The notes under the pieces: model-generated
Told to the model about the DNA's origin: nothing
Databases searched by the model: none
The model's input: the letters and a program-made list of their open reading frames with translations, nothing else
Position numbers and translations under genes: made by a program
Assembly (NCBI GenBank): GCA_002083405.1
Contig: LVWT01000012.1
Span: 87,125 to 151,124 of the forward strand
From: Nitrospira sp. SG-bin2
GTDB taxonomy: Bacteria > Nitrospirota > Nitrospiria > Nitrospirales > Nitrospiraceae
Direction: 5' to 3'
Length of the DNA stretch: 64,000 nucleotides
Shown: piece after piece, positions 17,082 to 25,928 of the stretch
Layout: the number at the start of each line of letters is the position of its first letter
Numbering within the stretch: position 1 is the first letter of the stretch

Positions 17082-17795
17082 GTGGCCCGGCTAGGCGTCA
17101 ATATCGATCATGTCGCAACCTTGCGGCAGGCGCGAGGAGGGAACGACCCCGATCCGTTGGCTGCCGCCGTTCTTGCCGAACTTGCGGGCGCAGACGGACT
17201 GGTTGTCCATCTGCGCGAAGATCGTCGGCACATTCAAGACCGGGACCTTCAGCTCTTGCGCGACATCATCCGCACGAAGCTCGATCTGGAAATGGCGGCG
17301 GACGATGCGATGGCCAAGATCGCACTCACTGTCAAGCCGGATCTGGTTACTCTTGTCCCGGAAAAGCGGCAGGAACTCACCACCGAGGGTGGATTGGACG
17401 TGGCGGGACAGCGCGAGCAGATCCAGAAAATCATCACGCTCTTGCATGACGGCGGTATCCCGGTCAGCGTCTTCGTTGAACCCGACCTCAATCAGATCAG
17501 GGCCGCGCATAAAGTGTCGGCGGATTTCGTAGAGCTGCATACCGGCCGCTATGCGAACGCCACCCGTTCCAAGGAAGCCGACGCAGAATTCGAGGCCATC
17601 ACCCAATCGGCAAAACTGGCATACAAGCTGGGCATCGGCGTCAACGCCGGGCACGGATTGAATTATCGCAACGTCAAGCGCTTGACCCACATTCCGGAAA
17701 TCGTCGAATACAATATCGGGCACAGCATTATCGCGCGGGCCGTCCTCGTTGGCCTCGAACAGGCCGTGAAGGAAATGAAGGCCTTGCTCGGTTGA
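17082..17795 (+). CDS. pdxJ: Pyridoxine 5'-phosphate synthase
   Basis: 237 residues, normal length. The gene starts with GTG preceded by GGAGG (17074-17078). PdxJ hallmarks: LGVNIDHVATLRQARGG at the N-terminus, HLREDRRHIQDRD near residue 43, the Glu in PVSVFVEPD near 128 and GIGVNAGHGLNYRN near 187. It condenses deoxyxylulose phosphate with aminoacetone phosphate in vitamin B6 synthesis. First gene of the pdxJ-nnr-tsaE-lapA-mutS run. In many genomes acpS follows pdxJ; it is not here. Confidence 0.96.
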   Translation: MARLGVNIDHVATLRQARGGNDPDPLAAAVLAELAGADGLVVHLREDRRHIQDRDLQLLRDIIRTKLDLEMAADDAMAKIALTVKPDLVTLVPEKRQELTTEGGLDVAGQREQIQKIITLLHDGGIPVSVFVEPDLNQIRAAHKVSADFVELHTGRYANATRSKEADAEFEAITQSAKLAYKLGIGVNAGHGLNYRNVKRLTHIPEIVEYNIGHSIIARAVLVGLEQAVKEMKALLG

Positions 17796-17957
17796 CCACC
17801 ATGCCATCGATCTGCCTGCGGCGCCGCCAGATCATCACGCGCGTGAGGGCTATGTCGTGAGTTCCTTCCACTTCCGTCACGACGGCGAAGCGATGCGAAC
17901 ACAGGTAGGCGGCTGCATCGCCGATCTTCACTATTCGACGCTCGCCACAGGACCACA
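17796..17957 (+). other. 162-base spacer between pdxJ and nnr with an unassigned open frame
   Basis: One plus-strand frame is open across the whole spacer and ends in TGA overlapping the ATG of nnr (ATGA). It has no ATG; a GTG in the middle would give about 35 residues beginning VSSFHFRHDG. The translation resembles nothing I recognise, including AcpS, so I do not call a gene. Confidence 0.3.
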
Positions 17958-19514
17958 ATGACAAAGATCGTCACCGGCGCGCAGATGCAGGAACTCGATC
18001 GCCGGACGATCGGCGAAGCCCATGTCCCGGGAACTGTACTGATGGAACGCGCAGGCTCTGGCCTCGTGACCAACCTCGAGCACGTGTTTGGTTCCGCGCG
18101 TGGGAAGCGCATCACCATCCTCTGCGGAAAAGGCAATAACGGCGGCGATGGATTTGTCGTGGCCCGGCTGCTTCGCCGTCGTCAGGCCCACGTTCGAATC
18201 CTTACCATGACGCCCGTCTCCGAATTGAGCCGCGACGCCGCGACGATGTATCGGCAATTCGTCCGCGCGGCCGGCAAGTCGGCCGTGCAGCCCTATCGCT
18301 CAGCGAGCCAAACGCTCCCGCTTCTCCGGGAGAGCGACATTCTCATCGATGCACTGCTCGGAACCGGCCTGTCCTCCGATGTCACAGGACGCTATGGCGA
18401 CGCGATCGACAACATCAATGAATCTGGACGACCGGTCGTAGCCGTCGATCTTCCATCCGGTCTTCATGCCGACACTGGCGCCATACTCGGCCGCGCCGTC
18501 AAAGCTTCCCTCACCGTGACGTTCGGGCTTCCTAAACTGGGGCTGTATCAGAATCATGGGGTCGATCTGGCCGGGCCTATCAGACTCGTTGATATCGGCA
18601 TTCCCCCAGCCTACATCGATGCCGTCACAAGCCGGACAATGTTGATGACTCCCGCCTTTGTACGAGCCTCCTTACCGACACGCAGACCATCCAGTCACAA
18701 GGGCACGTTCGGCCATGCCGGAATCATTGCAGGCTCTGTCGGCAAGACCGGCGCGGCGGCCATGGCTGCGCGAGCGGCCCTTCGAATCGGGGCCGGGCTG
18801 GTTACCGTCGCGGTCCCTTCCAGCGTCAACGACGTGTTGGAGGCAAAGCTGCTGGAGGCCATGACCATCCCGATGCCAGAGACCAAATCGCGAACCTTCG
18901 CGCGTACGGCGCTCGACCGGCTCACCGCTTTTATTGCCGCCAGAACTGCGATTGCGATCGGCCCTGGGTTATCGACTCATCCGGAAACAGTCGAATTGGT
19001 GCAAGCGCTGACTAAGCAACTTGATCGGCCTGCTGTCCTCGATGCCGATGCGCTGAATGCGCTGGCCGGCCGCGCATCGATGCTCACCGCATGCAAGACG
19101 CCTCCGGTCCTCACGCCCCACCCTGGAGAGATGGCCCGGCTGGAAACCGACGCGACGACACAGAGCGTCAATGCCGATCGAATCAATACTGCCGCCAGGT
19201 TTGCGCGAGAACGGGGAGTATTCGTTGTCCTGAAAGGCGCCCGAACCGTAGTCGCAAGACCGGACGGAACTGCTGCCATTTGTCCGACCGGAAATCCCGG
19301 AATGGCAACGGCGGGAACAGGCGACGTCTTAACCGGCATGATCGTAGGGCTGTTGGCCCAGGGCCTATCGTCATGGGAAGCCGCCTGTGTGGCGACCTAC
19401 CTGCATGGTTGTGCCGGAGATTTAGCCGCAGCTGAGAAGGGACAGGCGGGGCTGATCGCAGGAGACCTGATTGAGCAGATACCCTTTGCCGTCAAGATCG
19501 CCCATGAAACCTAG
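17958..19514 (+). CDS. nnr: Bifunctional NAD(P)H-hydrate epimerase / ADP-dependent dehydratase
   Basis: 518 residues, the size of the fused enzyme. N-terminal YjeF epimerase domain (about 1-225) with LCGKGNNGGDGFVVARLL near residue 55 and VAVDLPSGLHADTG near 160. C-terminal ribokinase-like dehydratase domain (about 240-515) with KGTFGHAGIIAGSVGKTGAA near 248, VLTPHPGEMARL near 378 and the GNPGMATAGTGDVLTGMIVG block near 445. It repairs hydrated NADH and NADPH. Its last 11 bases overlap tsaE. Confidence 0.96.
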   Translation: MTKIVTGAQMQELDRRTIGEAHVPGTVLMERAGSGLVTNLEHVFGSARGKRITILCGKGNNGGDGFVVARLLRRRQAHVRILTMTPVSELSRDAATMYRQFVRAAGKSAVQPYRSASQTLPLLRESDILIDALLGTGLSSDVTGRYGDAIDNINESGRPVVAVDLPSGLHADTGAILGRAVKASLTVTFGLPKLGLYQNHGVDLAGPIRLVDIGIPPAYIDAVTSRTMLMTPAFVRASLPTRRPSSHKGTFGHAGIIAGSVGKTGAAAMAARAALRIGAGLVTVAVPSSVNDVLEAKLLEAMTIPMPETKSRTFARTALDRLTAFIAARTAIAIGPGLSTHPETVELVQALTKQLDRPAVLDADALNALAGRASMLTACKTPPVLTPHPGEMARLETDATTQSVNADRINTAARFARERGVFVVLKGARTVVARPDGTAAICPTGNPGMATAGTGDVLTGMIVGLLAQGLSSWEAACVATYLHGCAGDLAAAEKGQAGLIAGDLIEQIPFAVKIAHET

Positions 19515-20115
19515 CCGAGCGAGATCCCGCGCGAGAAAAAGCGATCAAGCACCGGGGGCGAGGCGGAGAGCCGATGCGGCTTCGCCGGATCTCGCGCTCA
19601 CATCCCTCGCTGCAACTGAGTCGCTTGGCCGTGCCATCGGCTGCGCCCTGACAGGAGGGGACGTGCTGGCATTGATCGGCGCATTAGGCGCCGGCAAAAC
19701 CGCCATGGTCCGGGGCATCGCAGCCGGTCTCGGCGTGCCGCCCGATTCTGTCAGCAGCCCCACCTTCGTATTGGTGCACGAATACCGAGCCCGGCTTCCC
19801 CTGATTCACATCGATCTGTACCGGCTGCGCACCGACGCAGACATCGAATCGATCGGACTTTCCGACTATTTCACCGACCGAACGGTTGTGGCCATCGAGT
19901 GGGCCGACCGGTTTCTCGCCCTGCTTCCCGAAGACCGATTGGAAGTGCGGTTGACCCACCGGACCCCGGCCACTCGGACGGTACGGTTGGCGGCCAAAGG
20001 ACCGCAATCACGCTCGTTGCTGGCCCGCATCGACCAAGCCCGCCGGCCGGCCAAACGCCCGCCCGCTTCCCAGACGCGAAAGACCCCCGGCACAAGAAAG
20101 GTTCCGGCTCGATGA
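19504..20115 (+). CDS. tsaE: tRNA threonylcarbamoyladenosine biosynthesis protein TsaE
   Basis: 203 residues from ATG at 19504, longer than the usual 150-160 because of basic, low-complexity tails: an Arg/Lys/Ala-rich N-terminus of about 30 residues and a Lys/Arg/Pro-rich C-terminus of about 30. The core has the Walker A motif LIGALGAGKTAMVRGIAAGL, SSPTFVLVHEY and a Walker B-like DLYRL, then IEWADRF. TsaE is the ATPase of the TsaBDE complex making t6A37 in tRNA. The stop overlaps the next start (ATGA). The tails are probably real but unstructured. Confidence 0.93.
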   Translation: MKPSRARSRARKSDQAPGARRRADAASPDLALTSLAATESLGRAIGCALTGGDVLALIGALGAGKTAMVRGIAAGLGVPPDSVSSPTFVLVHEYRARLPLIHIDLYRLRTDADIESIGLSDYFTDRTVVAIEWADRFLALLPEDRLEVRLTHRTPATRTVRLAAKGPQSRSLLARIDQARRPAKRPPASQTRKTPGTRKVPAR

Positions 20116-20450
20116 TTCGATTGATTTTAGTCGGCATTCTCTTGCTGCTCTCGCTGGCCTTCTTTCTTCAAAACCAGGAGCAAGAGGTCACCCTTCGATA
20201 CTTTTTTGGATTGCTGGAGGCCTCGACGCCCGTCTACAAGCCCATCATGGCCGGCTTCGTGGTTGGGCTGTTGGTTGCAGCCATTTTACTGTTTCCCCCA
20301 TGGGTGCGGAGCCGTATCGAGCTGAGGCGGAAAACGAAAGCGCTGCAAGAGGCCGAAGTAGACCTCGAACGGCTTCGCCGGTCCGTCGAGAACGCCTCCG
20401 ACCGCGCCCCGGCGTCGCCGGGGCCATCACAGGACGTCGCGGATGATTGA
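20112..20450 (+). CDS. LapA/DUF1049-family inner-membrane protein
   Basis: 112 residues. Two hydrophobic segments: residues about 2-20 (IRLILVGILLLLSLAFFLQN) and about 45-63 (PIMAGFVVGLLVAAILLFPP), the LapA domain layout, followed by a charged helical cytoplasmic tail (RKTKALQEAEVDLERLRRSV) likely to form a short coiled coil. In E. coli LapA-like proteins work with LapB in envelope lipid control. ATG overlaps tsaE stop and its own end overlaps the mutS start by 8 bases. Confidence 0.85.
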   Translation: MIRLILVGILLLLSLAFFLQNQEQEVTLRYFFGLLEASTPVYKPIMAGFVVGLLVAAILLFPPWVRSRIELRRKTKALQEAEVDLERLRRSVENASDRAPASPGPSQDVADD

Positions 20451-23121
20451 CCAGGACACAAGCCCCCTCATGCGGCAGTATCGGGACATCAAGCGGGGCT
20501 ATCCGGAAGCCATCCTATTTTTTCGCGTCGGAGACTTTTATGAAATGTTTTACGAGGACGCGCAAGTGGCCTCACGACTCCTTTCGATCGCACTCACATC
20601 CCGCGATAAGCACAGTCCCGATCCGGTTCCCCTCTGTGGGGTTCCCTATCATGCGGCAACCGGGTATATCGCCAAGCTACTCAAAACGGGGCGGACCGTC
20701 GCGCTTTGTGAGCAAGTTGAAGATCCCAAGCTGGCCAAGGGCTTGGTGCGCCGGGAAGTCGTGCGTCTCTATACACCCGGTACCCTCGTCGATACAGAGA
20801 TGCTTTCCCCGGCTGAATCGAATTATCTGTCTGCGCTGTCTTTCCAACCGGTATCGGCGCAGCCGGCGGTAATCGGACTGGCGGCGATTGACGTCTCCAC
20901 GGGCGAGTTCTGGGTGACGGAATTACACGGTCCACAGGCGGTGGCACTCGCGCTGGACGAGCTGGCGAGGCTTGATCCGCGCGAGGTGTTATTTCCGGCT
21001 GGACTGGACCATGACGCGGCCGCTTGGCTTGATCAAATTAAGGGAACGCGTGTGTGCGAACGACCAGCCGCTTCGTTCGATCGGCGCCAGAGTGCACGGT
21101 CTTTGCTGGACCAATTCCGTGTCCAGTCGCTTGATGCGTTCGGGTGCGCGGATCTGACCGTCGGCCTGGAGGCAGCCGGCGCCGTCTTGCATTACTTTCG
21201 CGAAACGCAACCGGCTGCCCCGCTGGACCATATTCGGCGAATGATGGTTCGCAGAAGTCATGACGCCATGCATCTGGACGCCGCCACCCTTCGCAATTTG
21301 GAAATCCTCAAACCGATGGCCTTTGGAGACAGTGCACCGGAATCGTGTTCTACTGCTCTCGCGGCCGTGCTGGACCGGACGGTCACGGCCATGGGCAGCC
21401 GGCTGCTGCGACAATGGCTGATCAGGCCTTTGATTCAATGCGAACCGATCCGCGCCAGACTGGACGCGGTGGGAGAACTGAAGGACCGCCTGGAGGAGCG
21501 TGTGGCCCTGCGCGCCGCACTGCGTGAGGTGCAGGATATCGCGCGGCTCGGCAGCCGTATCGTATTGGGCTATGCGGGTCCCCGCGAACTCCTTGCCTTG
21601 AAGCAATCCCTGTCCGTGTTGCCTGAAATTGCATCCAGACTTGCGTCGCTTCAGAGTGCATTGCTCGTTGAGGCCCGCTCGTCGTGGGATGACGGGCGCG
21701 ACTTGTACGAGATAATCGAGCGCGCCATCCAGCCCGACGCCCCTCCATCGGTTCGCGACGGAAACTTCATCAGAGACGGCTACCATGCCGGCATCGATGA
21801 ACTGCGCAAAGCGAGCAAAGAAGGGAAACAGTGGATCGCCGGGATTGAATTCAACGAGCGTGAACGTACCGGCATCGACTCATTGAAAGTCAGATACAAC
21901 CAGGTGTTCGGCTACTACATCGAAGTGACGAAGGCCAATCTCAGCCGCGTTCCGTCCGACTACATCCGCAAACAAACTCTCGTCAATGCCGAGCGGTTCA
22001 TGACTCCCGAACTGAAAGCGCTCGAAGAACAGGTGACTGGAGCGGAGGCCAGATTGCTGGCGCTTGAGCAAGACATCTTCGCTCAACTCCGTGGGCGCTT
22101 GGCGCAAGAAGCCTCTCGTCTGGATGCCATGGCGGGCAGCCTTTCGTTGATCGATGTCGTCGCCGGTCTCGCCGAAACCGCCGCGTTGAATCGTTACACA
22201 AGGCCTGAGGTGGATGAGAGCGGCAGCATCGCCATCCGCAACGGACGCCACCCCGTGGTTGAACAGCTTCGCGACGATCGAGCATTCGTTCCCAATGATA
22301 CGATCTTGGATCTGGATGACAACCGCCTGCTGATCTTAACCGGACCCAATATGGCGGGTAAAAGCACCTACCTCAGACAGGTGGCCTTGATCGTCCTCAT
22401 GGCCCAAATCGGCAGTTTTGTCCCGGCTGCCAGCGCGCAGATCGGACTGGTGGATCGCATCTTTACCCGCGTAGGCGCTTCGGACAATCTGGCCGGCGGC
22501 CTGAGCACTTTCATGGTGGAGATGGTAGAAACCGCAAATATTCTCAATAGTGCCTCTCAGCGAAGTCTGATTCTGTTGGATGAGATCGGCCGTGGCACCA
22601 GCACGTATGATGGGCTCAGCATTGCGTGGGCAGTGGCGGAATACATTCATGACCGGACGCGCCTCGGCGCGCGCACCCTGTTCGCCACGCACTATCATGA
22701 GATGGTGCAGCTGGAGTGTCAGCGCGAGGGAGTCAAAAACTATCGGGTCGCGGTCCAAGAGCGCGATGGGGACGTGGTCTTTCTCCGTAAAATTGTCGCG
22801 GGAGGCGCTGATCGGAGCTACGGCATTCACGTGGCCAAACTCGCGGGGCTCCCCGGATCTGTGATCGAACGGGCGCAAGCCGTCCTGACGCAGCTGGAAC
22901 AGCCGGAGTCTTCCATCGCAGGATCAGTCCGAGAACAACCCGATCAGGCGCCGCCCCCCCTGCCGCAGCCCCATCCCGTGATCGAGGAGGTTAAACAGAT
23001 CGACTTGTTTTCCATGACGCCGCTCGATGCACTCAACCGGTTGGCCGAACTGCAACGTATGGTCCAACCGGATAACGGCCGCCATGAAAAAGGAACGGCG
23101 GCCACTCCCTGTCAGGAGTGA
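20443..23121 (+). CDS. mutS: DNA mismatch repair protein MutS
   Basis: 892 residues, a full MutS1. Mismatch-recognition motif GDFYEMFYEDA near residue 28; ATPase Walker A GPNMAGKSTYLRQVA near 634, Walker B LLDEIGRGTSTYDGLS near 712 and the ATHYHEM segment near 748. The C-terminal tail contains the clamp-binding-like QIDLF motif near residue 853 and ends in a short helical region. It detects mismatches after replication and recruits MutL, which is not in the window. The 3' end forms half of a terminator hairpin. Confidence 0.98.
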   Translation: MIDQDTSPLMRQYRDIKRGYPEAILFFRVGDFYEMFYEDAQVASRLLSIALTSRDKHSPDPVPLCGVPYHAATGYIAKLLKTGRTVALCEQVEDPKLAKGLVRREVVRLYTPGTLVDTEMLSPAESNYLSALSFQPVSAQPAVIGLAAIDVSTGEFWVTELHGPQAVALALDELARLDPREVLFPAGLDHDAAAWLDQIKGTRVCERPAASFDRRQSARSLLDQFRVQSLDAFGCADLTVGLEAAGAVLHYFRETQPAAPLDHIRRMMVRRSHDAMHLDAATLRNLEILKPMAFGDSAPESCSTALAAVLDRTVTAMGSRLLRQWLIRPLIQCEPIRARLDAVGELKDRLEERVALRAALREVQDIARLGSRIVLGYAGPRELLALKQSLSVLPEIASRLASLQSALLVEARSSWDDGRDLYEIIERAIQPDAPPSVRDGNFIRDGYHAGIDELRKASKEGKQWIAGIEFNERERTGIDSLKVRYNQVFGYYIEVTKANLSRVPSDYIRKQTLVNAERFMTPELKALEEQVTGAEARLLALEQDIFAQLRGRLAQEASRLDAMAGSLSLIDVVAGLAETAALNRYTRPEVDESGSIAIRNGRHPVVEQLRDDRAFVPNDTILDLDDNRLLILTGPNMAGKSTYLRQVALIVLMAQIGSFVPAASAQIGLVDRIFTRVGASDNLAGGLSTFMVEMVETANILNSASQRSLILLDEIGRGTSTYDGLSIAWAVAEYIHDRTRLGARTLFATHYHEMVQLECQREGVKNYRVAVQERDGDVVFLRKIVAGGADRSYGIHVAKLAGLPGSVIERAQAVLTQLEQPESSIAGSVREQPDQAPPPLPQPHPVIEEVKQIDLFSMTPLDALNRLAELQRMVQPDNGRHEKGTAATPCQE

Positions 23122-23130
23122 CCGCCGTTC
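23093..23130 (-). terminator. Terminator hairpin between mutS and the converging secreted-protein gene
   Basis: GAACGGCGGCCACTCC and GGAGTGACCGCCGTTC pair at 15 of 16 positions around a 6-base loop. On the minus strand the stem is followed by CCTTTTTC, so it best serves the gene at 23150-23815; it also overlaps the mutS stop codon and may stop mutS transcripts. Confidence 0.7.
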
Positions 23131-23149
23131 TATCGATTCAACCGGGAAA

Positions 23150-23815
23150 TCAGTGGGCTTGGTTATACTGTGCCGTTGCGGGAATCATCCCGCCAATGGT
23201 TTTTCCGCCCGGGATCATTACATCGTACTGCATACCGACGTTGGATCCATCCGGACTCACCGGTGACGTGTTGAGCCCGCGCTTTGCCCCCGCACAGGCT
23301 GCATCATTCTCGCTCTTTCCCGCACATTCCTTGAACTGCAACGCGGAAATGCTGAGCGGTTTGCCGATCGCCCCGGCCACCTCGGGGAGTTTCTTGACCG
23401 AGGAAATCACCCGGTGGTTCTGTTCGGTTTCTGTGGCGACAAACTCAATCAAGTCTGTTGTGCTGCCCGGAGGCACTTCTTTGGCTGCGGCCGGTCCCGC
23501 ATGCGGACGGCCCATTTTCTTCAACTCCCCCCACGCGCCTTTGTCCGCATAAAACTTCAACGTCTTGCCGGGATGGACCTTCTGCCAGAACAACCCGCTT
23601 TCGGCCTGTCCGCCGTATACGGACACGTTGATCCAGACCGCTTCATCATAGGGATCGAGCACGATCACGCGTCCTTGAATCGTGGTGGGCTTGCTCATGT
23701 CCCCCCACTCAAACCGCTCCTGGAACGATTCAATAGCCAATGCGGTCGAGGCCATACCAGCTACCAATGCCAGAGCTGCGATTGCGGCTCCACCTTGTTT
23801 CTGCAGGGTCATCAT
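23150..23815 (-). CDS. Secreted protein of unknown function
   Basis: 221 residues from ATG at 23815, preceded by GGAGG at ideal distance (a second ATG follows at once). Signal peptide: basic start, hydrophobic core GAAIAALALVAGMASTALA, likely cut after ALA. The mature part includes KPTTIQGRVIVLDP and two cysteines near the end (KECAGK, AACAG). It looks like an all-beta periplasmic or surface protein. The following secreted protein shares the TIQGRV segment. I do not recognise the family. Confidence 0.75.
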   Translation of the reverse strand: MMTLQKQGGAAIAALALVAGMASTALAIESFQERFEWGDMSKPTTIQGRVIVLDPYDEAVWINVSVYGGQAESGLFWQKVHPGKTLKFYADKGAWGELKKMGRPHAGPAAAKEVPPGSTTDLIEFVATETEQNHRVISSVKKLPEVAGAIGKPLSISALQFKECAGKSENDAACAGAKRGLNTSPVSPDGSNVGMQYDVMIPGGKTIGGMIPATAQYNQAH

Positions 23816-23869
23816 CACGTCCTCCTTCAAAGACATGCGAGGATACAATAATTCGCTCGTGCCTACTCC

Positions 23870-24385
23870 TTAATCGCCTTTGATCACCTTGAATCCGGTG
23901 ATCGTCCGACCGTCCAAGGTTACTTCCATGGCTACGAGTTCCTGTGACGCCTTGATGATTTGATCCATCAGGGCCTTATCCTTCACGGCTAAGCGCACGG
24001 TCGTAGCCGCGTGATACCAGCCGGAATAGGCGTTATTTTTCTCAGAGCCGCCGGCAAATCCCCAGGCGCAGCAACTCAATAACGGATCGGGTGGCTTCAC
24101 ATCCAGCATCGTCGATGATCGCCCCCCCGACGAGCCGGATGACGGCTCGCCTGTATTCCAATATTGAATCCCGAACAACAGCTCTCCGTCCGGATTATCC
24201 GCCCATTGCGACCACACACGGCCTTGGATCGTCTTCACGGCTTCAGCCTTGAGCGGCTTTCCACCGACGATCGCATCGGCCAGACCTATTTTTTCGATCG
24301 CACCGGCAGCCGAGGCAGATTCGACCGCCAGCAGGCCGACGGCGGAGAACAGCGCGACTGCGGCCAGAACGATTGTCATTTTCAT
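23870..24385 (-). CDS. Secreted protein of unknown function with a Cys-Cys motif
   Basis: 171 residues from ATG at 24385, preceded by GGAGGG. Signal peptide KMTIVLAAVALFSAVGLLAV ending in ASA. The mature part has KTIQGRVWSQWADNPDG, a Ser/Gly-rich segment (GEPSSGSSGGRSS), then LLSCCAWGFAGG with adjacent cysteines, and an Ala-rich C-terminal helix. It lies 54 bases upstream of the gene at 23150-23815 in the same direction and shares the TIQGRV block with it, so the two may be distant paralogues working together. Function unknown; adjacent cysteines suggest a disulfide or metal site. Confidence 0.75.
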   Translation of the reverse strand: MKMTIVLAAVALFSAVGLLAVESASAAGAIEKIGLADAIVGGKPLKAEAVKTIQGRVWSQWADNPDGELLFGIQYWNTGEPSSGSSGGRSSTMLDVKPPDPLLSCCAWGFAGGSEKNNAYSGWYHAATTVRLAVKDKALMDQIIKASQELVAMEVTLDGRTITGFKVIKGD

Positions 24386-24669
24386 ATCTCGTCCCTCCTT
24401 CGTACAGAGTTGAAGACAAAGCCCGTAATCTGTTGAACAGCAATCATGATTCAAGAATGTTCGGCGCCGCCCAACGACTGCGGCACGTATCACATTCCAT
24501 TAAATGTCTTTCCTTCGTCGCTCCGTTACGTTTCTGTATATTCTGTCAGGACAACGGAGTTGAAACGGTACCGAATCAGGCATTTTATGTCAAGACATGT
24601 TTGTCGCCAGATTTGGCGGACTATACCGCTCTCAGATTATGTAAATCAATCGGTTGCAGGCCAAACCTT

Positions 24670-25923
24670 TTACTGCAACGCTGCTATTTGACGGGACGAG
24701 AGCGGGCCTAAGGCAGTAATCGCCATCGTGCCCGGCGCGAATAACTCCTGCGCAACTTGAGCGACGCGCTGTCCCGTGACGGCATCGATATCCGACAGCA
24801 TCTCTTCGAGACTCGTGTGGGCTCCCGTGATCAGCTCATCTTTCGCCAGCTTGTTCATACGGCTATGCGAACTCTCCAGGCTGAGCATCAGACTGCCTTT
24901 CATCTGGTCCTTGGTCCGCTTGAGTTCCGCCCGTTCGATGCCATGCGCCGCCATGTTTCTGACCTCGCGCCGGATCAAATCAAGCACGCGTTCTACTTCA
25001 CGCGCGCGGGTTCCGGCATAGACCGTCATCGTGCCCCCATCCGAATAACCGGATAAAAACGAATAAATCGAGTAGGCCAAGCCACGCTTTTCACGAATCT
25101 CCTGAAAAAGGCGTGAACTGACGCTTCCCCCCAGCACGCTGTTCAACACATAGGCCGCATAGCGGTCTTTGTGGCCTGCTGGAATCCCCTTCAGTCCGAC
25201 ACAAAGGTGTACCTGTTCCAGGGACTTCCGTTTGGTCACAACGCCGCCGCAGATGTCCGGTGGCCAACGTCGGCGCGGCGCGGCGCTCACGGATGGACGA
25301 TGCCTCCCGAATGTACGGGCCATCGTCCGTTCAAGCCCACGCTGGTCGAAATTTCCTGCAACCGCGAGCACCATTTCCTGAGGCCGGTAGTGAGTCCCGA
25401 CATAGTCGAGAAGATCGTCCCTCCTCAGTTTCGCAATCGTCGTTTCCTGTCCAAGAATCGGCCGGCTCAGCGGATGGCGGCCCATCACGAGCCCCGTGTG
25501 CAGCTCTTGGACCAAATCCTCCGGATCATCTTGAACCATACGGATTTCTTCAAGCACCACCTGCTTCTCTTTCTCAATTTCTTTCGGCCCAAATCGGGAC
25601 CGGTGGAACAGGTCCGAGAGTAGATTCAGCGCTTTAGGCAGATGTTGATCGAGCACTTTGACATAAAATGTGGTCGTCTCGCGCGTGGTGAAGGCGTTCA
25701 TCTCGCCCCCAAGCGCGTCGATCTCGCGTGAGATATCGGTGGCTGACCGAGTGGCCGTCCCCTTGAAAAACATATGTTCAATGAAGTGGGAATACCCCGC
25801 CTGCGAGGGGCTTTCGTCGCGGGAGCCGGCATTCACCCACATGCCGACCGTGACAGATTTGAGCGTCGGGATCTGTTCAGTGACCAGGCGGATCCCATTG
25901 TCGAGAATACGTTTGCGGTACAA
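24670..25923 (-). CDS. M16-family zinc peptidase (processing-peptidase-like)
   Basis: 417 residues from a TTG start 5 bases after the pnp stop codon. The inverted zinc motif HxxEH is present as SHFIEHMFF near residues 45-53, with the distal Glu in EEIRMVQDD near 125. It resembles the bacterial PqqL/YmxG type often found next to pnp. It probably degrades peptides in the cytoplasm. The second M16 domain, GSVSSRLFQEIREKRGLAYS, near residue 265, carries the family RxxxY motif. Last gene of the rimP operon. Confidence 0.93.
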   Translation of the reverse strand: MYRKRILDNGIRLVTEQIPTLKSVTVGMWVNAGSRDESPSQAGYSHFIEHMFFKGTATRSATDISREIDALGGEMNAFTTRETTTFYVKVLDQHLPKALNLLSDLFHRSRFGPKEIEKEKQVVLEEIRMVQDDPEDLVQELHTGLVMGRHPLSRPILGQETTIAKLRRDDLLDYVGTHYRPQEMVLAVAGNFDQRGLERTMARTFGRHRPSVSAAPRRRWPPDICGGVVTKRKSLEQVHLCVGLKGIPAGHKDRYAAYVLNSVLGGSVSSRLFQEIREKRGLAYSIYSFLSGYSDGGTMTVYAGTRAREVERVLDLIRREVRNMAAHGIERAELKRTKDQMKGSLMLSLESSHSRMNKLAKDELITGAHTSLEEMLSDIDAVTGQRVAQVAQELFAPGTMAITALGPLSSRQIAALQ

Positions 25924-25928
25924 GGAAA

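Noticed and set aside
17796..17957. acpS between pdxJ and nnr
   Set aside because: The spacer is too short and its frames lack the HxSxSH-type residues of AcpS.
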